Assembly (NCBI RefSeq): GCF_900343125.1
Contig: NZ_OPYL01000002.1
Coordinates: forward strand, 248,001 to 312,000
Direction of reading: 5' to 3'
Length of the DNA: 64,000 nucleotides
DNA from: Dysgonomonas sp. Marseille-P4361
Lineage (GTDB): Bacteria > Bacteroidota > Bacteroidia > Bacteroidales > Dysgonomonadaceae
Position numbers and translations under genes: made by a program. Shown here one piece after another: positions 26,669 to 35,347 of this stretch (positions are counted from its first letter, which is position 1; each line of letters opens with the position of its first letter). The notes below the pieces were generated by a model that worked only from the letters and a program-made list of their open reading frames with translations, made no database searches and was not told where the DNA came from.

Positions 26669-26689
26669 TCCTATTTAAGTATAAAAAAG

Positions 26690-29600
26690 TTATTTATATT
26701 CTTGCCAGCTCTTGATTGCAATATCACTTTCTTTCATCTCGCAGAATGCTTGAATGAAGGCACTTGCCAAACGGGCATTTGTTATTAATGGAATGTTGTG
26801 ATCTATAGCACCACGACGAATTCTGTATCCATTTGTAAGTTCTCTACGTGTATTATTCTTAGGAATGTTTACAAGTAATTCAAACTTATGCTGGCTAATC
26901 AGATCCATTACATTATTATCTTTCTCTTCGTCAGGCCAGCTAACTGCAGTTGCTTTTACACCATTGTCTGCAAGAAATTTAGTAGTTCCTTCGGTAGCAT
27001 AGATGTTATAATTATTTGCTTGAAGTGTTTTACAAGCATCTAGCATATCAACTTTTGATTTACTGTCTCCTGATGATACCATAACATTCTTCTTCGGTAT
27101 GTTGTATCCTACCGAAATCATAGAAACCAATAGGGCTTCGTTGAAGTCATCGCCTATACAACCAACCTCTCCGGTAGAAGCCATGTCGACACTCAAGACT
27201 GGATCTGCATTGTGTAGACGCGAGAATGAGAACTGAGAAGCTTTTACTCCAATCCAATCAATATCGAAAGCTGATGTGTCTGGTTTTTCAAATTCAGCAT
27301 CGAGCATAATACGTGTAGCTGTTTCGATGAAATTACGTTTCAATACTTTAGATACAAACGGGAAGCTTCTAGATGCACGAAGATTACATTCTATAACTTT
27401 TACTTCGTTATTCTTGGCTAAGAATTGTATGTTGAATGGTCCACTAATATTTAATTCTTTTGCTATTTTTCGACTGATTCTCTTAATGCGGCGAGCTGTC
27501 TCAAAGTAAATTTTTTGAGCAGGGAATACGAGTGTTGCATCTCCGGAGTGAACGCCGGCAAATTCTACATGTTCAGAGATTGCATATTCTATAACTTCTC
27601 CATTGCGAGCAACAGCATCAAATTCAATCTCTTTTGCATTTTGTAAGAATTGTGAAACAACAACCGGATATTCTTTCGATACATTTGCTGCAAGAGTTAA
27701 GAAATTATCCAAATCTTCAGCGCCGTAGCAAACATTCATTGCTGCACCCGATAAAACATATGAAGGACGAACCAATACCGGATATCCTACATGTTCAACA
27801 AAAGTATGTATGTCTTCCATACTGGATAATTCTTTCCATGCAGGTTGGTCTATGTCTAGCTGATCAAGCATACTCGAGAACTTGTGACGATTCTCTGCTC
27901 TGTCGATCGATAGTGGAGATGTACCTAATATAGGAATATCTTGTCTGTGAAGCCTGATAGCAAGATTGTTTGGAATCTGTCCCCCAACCGATACAATCAC
28001 TCCCTTAGGCATTTCCAGGTCTAGTACATCAAGAACACGTTCGAACGATAATTCATCAAAGTATAGACGGTCGCACATGTCGTAATCGGTAGAAACAGTC
28101 TCCGGATTATAATTAATCATAATAGACTTGTATCCCAGCTTACGAGCCGTTTGTACTGCATTTACAGAACACCAGTCAAACTCAACAGAACTACCAATTC
28201 TGTATGCGCCAGAACCAAGAACCACGACTGATTTGTTGTTCTTGAAGTATGGTACATCATGCTCAGAACTATCATAAGTCATGTATAAGTAATTAGTAAG
28301 CTCAGGGTTCTCTGAAGCTATTGTACTAATACGTTTAACAGACGGTAATATATTATGTTTCTTACGGATTGAACGTACTTTTAAAGATTCTTTCTCTACA
28401 TTTCCCGTAGGATCTTCTACAAAACGAGCAATTTGGAAGTCAGAGAATCCTAGATGCTTGGCTTTTTGAAGTACATCAGCAGGTATATCCTCTATTTTGT
28501 TGTATTTCTTCAACACAAGAGAATATTCATGTATATTTTGTAGTTTGCCTAAAAACCAAGGGTCTATCTTTGTCAGGTTATTGATTTGTTCTATAGTATA
28601 ACCTTCTTCGAAAGCCTTTGCTATAGCAAAAATACGTAAGTCAGTAGGGTTCGATAGTTCACTATCCAAGTCGTCGAATTCAAGTTCTCTGTTTCCTACA
28701 AATCCGTGCATTCCTTGACCTATCATTCGAAGACCTTTTTGTATGATTTCTTCAAATGTTTTTCCGATGGACATAATTTCTCCTACCGATTTCATGCTTG
28801 ATCCGATAAGACGAGAAACTCCGGAGAATTTAGTCAAGTCCCAACGAGGAATCTTGCATATGAAATAATCTAGGGTAGGGGCTACATATGCAGAATTAGG
28901 AGTTCCCATTTCTCCTATTTGATCTAGAGTGTATCCTAATGCTAATTTTGCAGCAACAAAAGCTAATGGATAGCCTGTCGCTTTTGATGCAAGTGCAGAG
29001 GAACGGCTCAGGCGGGCATTAACTTCAATAACGCGATAGTCGTCTGTTACAGAATTGAATGCGTATTGAACGTTACATTCTCCAACAATACCAATGTGGC
29101 GTATGATTTTTTTAGAAAGCTCTTGAAGCATTGTCAACTCACCTTCGTCAAGTGTACATGTAGGAGCAACAACAATACTCTCACCAGTATGAATACCTAG
29201 TGGGTCGAAGTTTTCCATACCTGCAACGGTGAAGCAATGGTCGTTTTTATCTCTGATTACTTCGAATTCAATTTCTTTCCATCCTTTTAGAGATTCTTCG
29301 ACTAAGATTTGTTTTGAGTAAGCAAAAGCACTTTCGCATAACACTTTAAACTCCTCTAAATTCTTACTGATACCGCTACCTAGCCCTCCAAGAGAATAAG
29401 CTGAGCGAACCATTACAGGGAAGCCAATACGATTGGCAGCTGCAATGGCATCTTCCATCGTTTCTACAGCTTGGCTTATCGGTGTTTTTACATCTATTTC
29501 ATTTAGCTTTTCAACAAACAAATGTCTGTCTTCTGTAGCCATAATTGCATCAACAGATGTACCTAATACTTGAACGCCGTATTTTTGTAGTGTCCCGTTG

Positions 29601-29911
29601 AGGTATAATTCTGTTCCGCAGTTAAGGGCTGTTTGTCCTCCAAAGGCTAGTAAGATTCCATCAACATTTTCTTTTTTTATAATTTCCTCAACAAAATAAG
29701 GAGTTACAGGTAGAAAATAGACCCTGTCTGCTATACCTTCCGAAGTTTGGATGGTAGCGATGTTAGGGTTGATAAGAATCGTATAGATACCTTCTTCTTT
29801 AAGCGCTTTTAAAGCTTGTGAGCCGGAGTAGTCAAATTCTCCAGCCTGTCCAATTTTTAATGCACCTGAACCAAGTACAATTACTTTTTTAATCTTTGGA
29901 TTAGCCGACAT
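26690..29911 (-). CDS. carB: Carbamoyl-phosphate synthase large subunit
   Basis: 1073 residues, full length. Two homologous ATP-grasp halves are seen: KKVIVLGSGALKIGQAGEFDYSGSQA at the start and NKSVVVLGSGAYRIGSSVEFDWCSVNA at about residue 560. The C-terminal MGS-like allosteric domain covers about residues 940-1073 (NVMVSSGDSKSKVDMLDACKTLQ, GYRIRRGAIDHNIPLITNARLA). It makes carbamoyl phosphate from glutamine-derived ammonia, bicarbonate and two ATP together with CarA, which is not in this window, feeding arginine and pyrimidine synthesis. argF' lies 5.4 kb downstream in coordinates. A near-consensus TATCTTTA element lies upstream. Confidence 0.96.
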   Translation of the reverse strand: MSANPKIKKVIVLGSGALKIGQAGEFDYSGSQALKALKEEGIYTILINPNIATIQTSEGIADRVYFLPVTPYFVEEIIKKENVDGILLAFGGQTALNCGTELYLNGTLQKYGVQVLGTSVDAIMATEDRHLFVEKLNEIDVKTPISQAVETMEDAIAAANRIGFPVMVRSAYSLGGLGSGISKNLEEFKVLCESAFAYSKQILVEESLKGWKEIEFEVIRDKNDHCFTVAGMENFDPLGIHTGESIVVAPTCTLDEGELTMLQELSKKIIRHIGIVGECNVQYAFNSVTDDYRVIEVNARLSRSSALASKATGYPLAFVAAKLALGYTLDQIGEMGTPNSAYVAPTLDYFICKIPRWDLTKFSGVSRLIGSSMKSVGEIMSIGKTFEEIIQKGLRMIGQGMHGFVGNRELEFDDLDSELSNPTDLRIFAIAKAFEEGYTIEQINNLTKIDPWFLGKLQNIHEYSLVLKKYNKIEDIPADVLQKAKHLGFSDFQIARFVEDPTGNVEKESLKVRSIRKKHNILPSVKRISTIASENPELTNYLYMTYDSSEHDVPYFKNNKSVVVLGSGAYRIGSSVEFDWCSVNAVQTARKLGYKSIMINYNPETVSTDYDMCDRLYFDELSFERVLDVLDLEMPKGVIVSVGGQIPNNLAIRLHRQDIPILGTSPLSIDRAENRHKFSSMLDQLDIDQPAWKELSSMEDIHTFVEHVGYPVLVRPSYVLSGAAMNVCYGAEDLDNFLTLAANVSKEYPVVVSQFLQNAKEIEFDAVARNGEVIEYAISEHVEFAGVHSGDATLVFPAQKIYFETARRIKRISRKIAKELNISGPFNIQFLAKNNEVKVIECNLRASRSFPFVSKVLKRNFIETATRIMLDAEFEKPDTSAFDIDWIGVKASQFSFSRLHNADPVLSVDMASTGEVGCIGDDFNEALLVSMISVGYNIPKKNVMVSSGDSKSKVDMLDACKTLQANNYNIYATEGTTKFLADNGVKATAVSWPDEEKDNNVMDLISQHKFELLVNIPKNNTRRELTNGYRIRRGAIDHNIPLITNARLASAFIQAFCEMKESDIAIKSWQEYK

Positions 29912-29993
29912 ATTATAAATTTATTGTTAGGTTTTGAAAGAGCTTTTCTAAAATTGCGTAAAGATAACATTTATTAGTGTCAACAAAAAGCAA

Positions 29994-31853
29994 TTATAAA
30001 TCAAGTTTTAATAAACTTTCTCCATTTACATTTAAGATGTTAAAAGTCATTTTATCCCCTTTCTTTTCGATGATAGATACTGTTCCACTTTTTTCATTAC
30101 TACCTCCTCCTATCACAACTGGATAGTTGTTTCCTAATTTACCGACAGGGATATATTCGAAACGGTGATGGTGAGCATTTAGAGAAATGTTGAATTTTGT
30201 CTTACTCAAAATTGGTTCCCACAGATCTTTACATGGATGATAATCTTCAAGATCTTTGCAATAAATTGGAATATGATGGATTAAAACTCTTTTGTTTGCT
30301 TTTTTGAACTCTCTGGAGTTAATCTCTTTTTTTAGGAATTCTACTTGATCTAATCTATATTGGGTAAAATCATTCATATCCGAATATTCTCTGTGATTGT
30401 CCGGCTTATCTTCTCCACAGTCAAGTAAAGTAAATCGGGTATCACCAATGTTGAACCCGCCATATGAATGTTCTGCTCCAACTTTTCCTAGCAAGTTCCA
30501 CAGATACATGGAATATGCTCCTCGGGTTTCGTGATTCCCTCTTATAAATATTGTAGGAATGTTACTCCCATTCATCTTTTGAGTGTAATGAGAGATGCTT
30601 CTTACTGCATTTTCTTCGCTTTGTACATCCGCGATACAATCACCGTTGAAGAATACGATGTCATAATCGATATTTTTTATTTGATCACATAGCTTGTCGA
30701 ATAACTTGTAGTTGTCATGAATGTCGTTGAAGATAACTGCTGTAAAATCTTTTTGTTGATTACCCCATGTTTTGAAAGAATATGTTGGAGACTTTATAGT
30801 ATCCCCAAATTCTTTATGATATGGTTGGAATAGTGTTATCTCCTGAGAAACTACACGGTAATAGTATTGGGTGTCTGGTTGAAGATTTTCTAATTTTATT
30901 CGGTTTATTGTATTATTTGCCATCATTTCACCTTCAACAAAAGAACGTGCTCGCTTCATATTTAAAGTATCCGTCCCGTATTCAACCCAACTTCGACATG
31001 GAACATTTGTTGACCACATAACTGTCATTTCATCTGTTGATGGGTTCTGAAGATAAGGCATTGTTTTCATTACTTTTTCAGCAGGTGCTTTTAGTCTGAT
31101 GTCGGCTAAAATAGGTCTGTGGTCAGATGCTACAGGTTCATTTAGTACATGATTCTGGTGTACAGAATAAACTTCACCTTTTGCCATATATCCGGCAATA
31201 TAATCAATTGTTATATTGGGCTTATCTGCCGGAAAAGTCGGAACTTTTTGGTTATTAATGATTTTCCACTTTTGAGATAGAATTTTAATCTCCTCAGAGT
31301 TCGGTTCGCAATTTAGGTCTCCTGTTAATATAATTGGCTTGTTGCATAATTCAGCTTGTTTGCTGATTATTTCTATTGATTTTAATCTGTCATCTTCTTT
31401 TAATGATAGATGAGTATTGAATATAAAATAGTTTTCAAATTCTACAATTGAAAGAATTCTGGCTTCCTCCTTGCCTGGTAACGGAATGTGACGTGAAGAT
31501 ATAGGACGTTTTTTGGATAATAATCCAATCCCGTATTTTCCTCCCTGAAAAGAAATAGATGGGGCATAAGTATAATGCATGCGGGTAATGTCTGCTATTT
31601 CTTTTAAAACATCTACAGCATTACTTCTTGTAGTAACACTATCTAATTCTTGAAGGGAAACAATGTCCGGATCCGTGCTTTCTATGATATCGGCTATTCG
31701 CTTGTAGTCAGTTTTGTTATCTAATCCTTTGGCATTGCGGATGTTATATGTAATAATCCTGTGTGTGTTTTCTTCTTGCTTGTAGTGCTGTTTCTGGGCT
31801 AGAAGAAATGAACTAGAAAAAAATAAAAGGGCATAAACTAGAAGTGTTTTCAT
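29994..31853 (-). CDS. Fusion of an endonuclease/exonuclease/phosphatase domain and a purple-acid-phosphatase-like metallophosphatase
   Basis: 619 residues from ATG 31853 (MKTLLVYALLFFSSSFLLAQ, signal peptide); the frame extends to 31913 without a signal. Residues about 30-250 are an EEP domain: ITYNIRNAKGLDN, DIVSLQELD (metal Glu), LTGDLNCEPNSEE and a terminal SDHRP. Residues about 258-345 look like the Fn3-like N-terminal domain of purple acid phosphatases (MPYLQNPSTDEMTVMWSTN). Residues about 370-600 are a calcineurin-type metallophosphatase: FNDIHDN, NGDCIAD, RGNHETRG, HHIPIY and NAHHHRFEY. Both halves keep their metal ligands, so both may be active on secreted nucleic acid, sugar-phosphate or phospholipid substrates. 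Confidence 0.88.
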   Translation of the reverse strand: MKTLLVYALLFFSSSFLLAQKQHYKQEENTHRIITYNIRNAKGLDNKTDYKRIADIIESTDPDIVSLQELDSVTTRSNAVDVLKEIADITRMHYTYAPSISFQGGKYGIGLLSKKRPISSRHIPLPGKEEARILSIVEFENYFIFNTHLSLKEDDRLKSIEIISKQAELCNKPIILTGDLNCEPNSEEIKILSQKWKIINNQKVPTFPADKPNITIDYIAGYMAKGEVYSVHQNHVLNEPVASDHRPILADIRLKAPAEKVMKTMPYLQNPSTDEMTVMWSTNVPCRSWVEYGTDTLNMKRARSFVEGEMMANNTINRIKLENLQPDTQYYYRVVSQEITLFQPYHKEFGDTIKSPTYSFKTWGNQQKDFTAVIFNDIHDNYKLFDKLCDQIKNIDYDIVFFNGDCIADVQSEENAVRSISHYTQKMNGSNIPTIFIRGNHETRGAYSMYLWNLLGKVGAEHSYGGFNIGDTRFTLLDCGEDKPDNHREYSDMNDFTQYRLDQVEFLKKEINSREFKKANKRVLIHHIPIYCKDLEDYHPCKDLWEPILSKTKFNISLNAHHHRFEYIPVGKLGNNYPVVIGGGSNEKSGTVSIIEKKGDKMTFNILNVNGESLLKLDL

Positions 31854-32070
31854 ATTGTTATAAAGTAAAGATAAAATTTCTATAAAGATAGAATGTAAAA
31901 GAAAACTAGGCAAATTTAATTTATTCTATATTGAATGAAATAATAGATTAAAAAGCCTGGGAGGGATTCTTTGATAGTGGTTAGAATTTTTAACATAACG
32001 AAACGCAACATATAGGCTTTTTTTAGCATCTTCTATTTATAAATATGACTATTGAATCAAAATAATAATG

Positions 32071-32078
32071 TATATTTG
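32071..32078 (+). promoter_or_regulatory. -7 promoter element (TATATTTG)
   Basis: TATATTTG with a TTG at 32052-32054 as a possible, slightly close, -33 element. It implies a 5' leader of about 124 nt, long for this genome. Confidence 0.45.
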
Positions 32079-32096
32079 TTTATTGGGTGTAATATT

Positions 32097-32117
32097 ATTA
32101 AACCTTTTGGGTTTAAT
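32097..32117 (+). promoter_or_regulatory. Leader hairpin upstream of the repeat protein
   Basis: Eight-bp perfect stem ATTAAACC/GGTTTAAT with loop TTTTG. Immediately downstream, 32129-32154 can fold in two exclusive ways: GGTAT with ATACC, or ATACTG with CAGTAT. No U-tract follows, so it is not an obvious terminator. Confidence 0.4.
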
Positions 32118-32206
32118 TTAGTCTAAGAGGTATACTGATTATGGATACCAGTATCTTTTAATACAAATTAATAATGATTTTAAACTAAATAATAGGAGAG
32201 CAGATT

Positions 32207-33631
32207 ATGAAAAGTAAAAATTTACTGTTAATGTTTCTGGTGTCGCTTCTTCCATTTTTCGCTTTTGCGCAAGAAGAATGGGATGACATCTATGCTACTT
32301 CTAACACAAAGAAAGTAGAGCCTAAAAAAGAAGTGAAGAACCAATATAAATCTACAAATAAAGGGACGAATCAAAAAGTTCTTGTTGTTAGAGATAATGG
32401 TGAAGTAACAATGGAAACTGAAGGTAATGTAAATATCGATGTTGATGCATATAACCGTAGAGGAAATGTATCTATATATGATAAAGAGCAGATGCCTCAA
32501 GATTCAATTTATGAGGATGAATATGAAGACTACGAGTATACAGATCGGATCGTGAAATTTCATGACCCTCAAAATAGTGTCAAAATTTCTAGCGATGATG
32601 AGATAAACGTATACGTTGTAGATGATTTGTATGGTAGCTATAACAGTTATCGCGGATGGGGATGGAATAGCTATTATCCTTGGTACTCAAGTTGGTATGA
32701 CCCATGGTATTATCCATCTTACTCGTGGGGATGGGGCTGGCATAGCCCATGGTATTACCCATCTTATTCATGGGGTTGGGGATATAGTTCTTGGTACTAT
32801 CCATCTTACTCATGGGGATGGGGTATTGGAGGAGGATGGTATGGAGGATATCACCATCACCATAATCACTATTATTCAAGACCAGTATATTATAGTGGAG
32901 CCGGACGCTCCAGAGGAGGAGATTATAACTATCGATATGGTAACGGAAGATATACATCCGGTAATACTCGTCCTTCTTATAGTAATACTAGTGTAAACCG
33001 ACCTAGCTATAGTGGTTCAAGTAGCTCGACACGTCCGTCTACTCGTCCTAGCTACAATAACTCAAGTAGTTCGACACGTCCGTCTACTCGCCCTAGCTAC
33101 AATAATTCAAGTAGTTCGACACGTCCGTCTACACGTCCTAGCTATAATAATTCAAGTAGCTCGACGCGCCCGTCTACTCGACCTAGTTATAATAATTCAA
33201 GCAGTTCAATACGTCCGTCAGGCAATGTAAGCACTACTCGTCCATCTACACGTCCTAGTTATAATAGTTCTACTACACGTCCTTCTGGAAATGTAAGCAC
33301 TACACGCCCGTCTAGTCGTCCAAGCTATAATAGTGGAAGTTCTTCTAGTAGTTCTTCTCGCCCTAGTTACAACAGTAGCTCTTCAAGTAGACCTAGTTAT
33401 AGTGGCTCATCTAGTAGTTCTTCTTCCCGTCCTAGTTACAGCGGATCTTCTAGCAGCTCTTCTCGTCCTAGTTATAGTGGTAGCTCATCAAGTTCAACAC
33501 GTTCTAGCTCTAGCTATTCTAGTGGCTCAAGTAGTTCTAGTAGTCGTAGTTCTAGTTATTCTAGTGGTTCTAGTAGCCGTAGTTCGGGAGGTTCTTCAAG
33601 CCGTTCGTCTGGAGGTGGAAGAGGTCGATAA
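32207..33631 (+). CDS. Secreted low-complexity protein with Trp/Tyr/Gly and Ser/Arg/Pro tandem repeats
   Basis: 474 residues. Signal peptide MKSKNLLLMFLVSLLPFFAFAQ, then an acidic N-terminal region with EEWDDIYATSNTKK and NVNIDVDAYNRRG, stretches I associate with a Bacteroidota family of unknown function. Residues about 145-210 are Trp/Tyr/Gly-rich with PSYSWGWG recurring three times, followed by a HHHHNHYYS cluster. From about 255 onward it becomes Ser/Arg/Thr/Pro-rich with a 15-residue unit (SSSSTRPSTRPSYNN) and ends in SRSSGGSSSRSSGGGRGR. The tail is basic and disordered. No catalytic domain is seen; an extracellular adhesive or matrix role is only a guess. Own promoter and terminator. Confidence 0.85.
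   Translation: MKSKNLLLMFLVSLLPFFAFAQEEWDDIYATSNTKKVEPKKEVKNQYKSTNKGTNQKVLVVRDNGEVTMETEGNVNIDVDAYNRRGNVSIYDKEQMPQDSIYEDEYEDYEYTDRIVKFHDPQNSVKISSDDEINVYVVDDLYGSYNSYRGWGWNSYYPWYSSWYDPWYYPSYSWGWGWHSPWYYPSYSWGWGYSSWYYPSYSWGWGIGGGWYGGYHHHHNHYYSRPVYYSGAGRSRGGDYNYRYGNGRYTSGNTRPSYSNTSVNRPSYSGSSSSTRPSTRPSYNNSSSSTRPSTRPSYNNSSSSTRPSTRPSYNNSSSSTRPSTRPSYNNSSSSIRPSGNVSTTRPSTRPSYNSSTTRPSGNVSTTRPSSRPSYNSGSSSSSSSRPSYNSSSSSRPSYSGSSSSSSSRPSYSGSSSSSSRPSYSGSSSSSTRSSSSYSSGSSSSSSRSSSYSSGSSSRSSGGSSSRSSGGGRGR
33017..33196 (+). repeat. Four tandem 45-bp coding repeats
   Basis: Units begin at 33017, 33062, 33107 and 33152 and differ only at scattered silent positions; a degenerate fifth starts at 33197. Each encodes 15 residues of the SSSSTRPSTRPSYNN type. 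Near-identity suggests recent expansion and possible length variation between strains. Confidence 0.9.
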
Positions 33632-33669
33632 AATATAGAGTATTACTATAAAAGTAAATAAATATAAAG

Positions 33670-33710
33670 AAAGCTGTTTCAAAAAGAATGCTATTGAAGC
33701 AGCTTTTTTA
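33670..33710 (+). terminator. Rho-independent terminator
   Basis: Eleven-bp stem AAAGCTGTTTC/GAAGCAGCTTT with one G-U pair, 15-nt loop, then a T run, 38 bp after the repeat-protein stop. Confidence 0.75.
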
Positions 33711-33732
33711 AAGATATAAAAATTAAGAAATT

Positions 33733-35277
33733 ATGAAGAGAAAAATTTTATTACTATCTGTTTGTTTCTTTTTTTCTTTAGGAGCGGTCTATGCTCAAGG
33801 AGAAATGGATGCTTTTAAACTATCTCAAGAAGACTTGACTGGAAGTGCTCGTTCAGTATCTATGGGAGGTGCTTTTGGTGCACTTGGCGGAGATATAGGA
33901 GGAATAGCAATAAATCCAGCAGGTATCGGAGTTTATAGAAGTTCAGAAATAGTGACGACACTTAACTTTCAAAACACAAAAGCTGAGGCTTCGTCAAATG
34001 TAGGGAAAATAGGTAAAGATAAATTTAAATTCAACTTTGACAATTTGGCTTTTGTCACAGCTATACCTCTAAATAGTGATGTTGCCCCATTATTAAACTT
34101 TGGGTTTTCTTATAATAGATTGAAGAACTTTGACAGACAATATAGGACAGAAGGCAAAGACTTAAATTTATCTATGGCTCATTATATGGCTCATAGGGCT
34201 AATACCAGTACCAGTATAAAAAATCCAAATGATTTGGATCTGGAAAATGGAGATGATCCTCTTTATGATCATGACTGGATGGCTGTTTTTGGCTATAATT
34301 CAGGGTTGATCGGGATAAATGATGAAGGCGGATATGGTGTTATAAAAGGAATGCCTCAGGGAGCAATTTATAATAGCTTATATTCTAGAGAAAAAGGATC
34401 GGTGAGTTCCTATGATTTTAATATGGGAACAACTTTTTCTGATCTTTTAAGTATAGGATTAACCTTATCGGTAACTGATATAAAGTATCATCTATTCTCT
34501 GACTATAATGAGGACTATGCTGGATATAATAAAACTGGGTTTACATTGTCTAATGAACTTAAATCGGAAGGAGCCGGATTTCAGGTGACAGCAGGAGTTA
34601 TTCTTAAACCAATTAACGAATTCCGGATTGGAGTTGCTTATCATTCTCCTACATGGTATAATATGACAGATTATTATTATGCTGGATTTGATTATAATAT
34701 ATCTAGTTTAAGTGGGTATGAAGGGAGAATAACTACGCCGGCAATGAGATATGATTATAGAATGCGTACTCCTGATAAATGGACGGTTAGTATGGCCGGA
34801 GTATTAGGGCAGATAGCTATAATTAGTGCAGACTATGAGTATACCAATTATTCGAATAATATGAGATTATTTGAAGATAATGGAAAAGATATTGCTTTAG
34901 CTAACGAATCGATAAAAAATCATTATAAAGGAGCATCTACACTAAGAGTTGGTGCTGAAGTGCGTTTCACACCTCAGTTTTCAGGTCGTGTAGGATATGC
35001 TTGGATGCAGAGTCCATTGAAAAAAGAATTTAGAGATGGAAAGCATGAAGCAATGACTGTTGGATCTATTAATCAATATACCTTAGATGGTGATAGAAAT
35101 TACTTTACCTATGGTCTTGGATATAGATTCTCTCGTCATTTCTATACCGATATAGCTTTTGTGATGGGAAGCCAAAAGAGCGATTTACTCCCTTTTGATA
35201 TAGAAAATAAAGGGCAAGCATCAGCTTTGAAAGTAAATACTTTCCAAGGATTATTGACTTTAGGTTATAAATTCTAA
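33733..35277 (+). CDS. FadL/OmpP1-like outer-membrane transport protein
   Basis: 514 residues with signal peptide MKRKILLLSVCFFFSLGAVYAQ. LTGSARSVSMGGAFGALGGDIGGIAINPAGIGVYRSSEI is the N-terminal hatch signature of the OMPP1/FadL/TodX family. The remainder is a large beta-barrel (VTAGVILKPINEFRIGVAYHSP, VGAEVRFTPQFSGRVGYAW, FTYGLGYRFSRHFYTDIAFVMG) ending LLTLGYKF with the usual terminal aromatic. It should form a channel for hydrophobic compounds in the outer membrane; related Bacteroidota proteins are often named hemin receptors without direct proof. Single gene with a terminator. Confidence 0.88.
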   Translation: MKRKILLLSVCFFFSLGAVYAQGEMDAFKLSQEDLTGSARSVSMGGAFGALGGDIGGIAINPAGIGVYRSSEIVTTLNFQNTKAEASSNVGKIGKDKFKFNFDNLAFVTAIPLNSDVAPLLNFGFSYNRLKNFDRQYRTEGKDLNLSMAHYMAHRANTSTSIKNPNDLDLENGDDPLYDHDWMAVFGYNSGLIGINDEGGYGVIKGMPQGAIYNSLYSREKGSVSSYDFNMGTTFSDLLSIGLTLSVTDIKYHLFSDYNEDYAGYNKTGFTLSNELKSEGAGFQVTAGVILKPINEFRIGVAYHSPTWYNMTDYYYAGFDYNISSLSGYEGRITTPAMRYDYRMRTPDKWTVSMAGVLGQIAIISADYEYTNYSNNMRLFEDNGKDIALANESIKNHYKGASTLRVGAEVRFTPQFSGRVGYAWMQSPLKKEFRDGKHEAMTVGSINQYTLDGDRNYFTYGLGYRFSRHFYTDIAFVMGSQKSDLLPFDIENKGQASALKVNTFQGLLTLGYKF

Positions 35278-35298
35278 TAACTGAATATATTAAAAGTA

Positions 35299-35337
35299 AA
35301 AAGGAGGAGCTAAATAGTTAGCTTCTCCTTTTTTATT
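35299..35337. terminator. Bidirectional terminator between the FadL-like gene and argF'
   Basis: Fifteen-bp stem AAAAGGAGGAGCTAA/TTAGCTTCTCCTTTT with one G-U pair and a 4-nt loop; A run before, T run after. The argF' stop is at 35348. Confidence 0.85.
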
Positions 35338-35347
35338 CTTGTTTACA

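Larger units (their letters stand above)
31854..32206. other. 353-bp divergent intergenic region with a long structured leader
   Basis: Holds a plus-strand -7 element at 32071-32078 and a predicted leader of about 124 nt with two stem-loop regions before ATG 32207. The left half carries only a near-consensus TATCTTTA for the minus-strand gene. No ORF or RNA gene is recognised. Confidence 0.6.

Noticed and set aside
32589-33638. Long alternative-frame open frames opposite and within the repeat-protein gene
   Set aside because: They arise from the repetitive codon pattern; the frame at 32207 has the signal peptide and start context.
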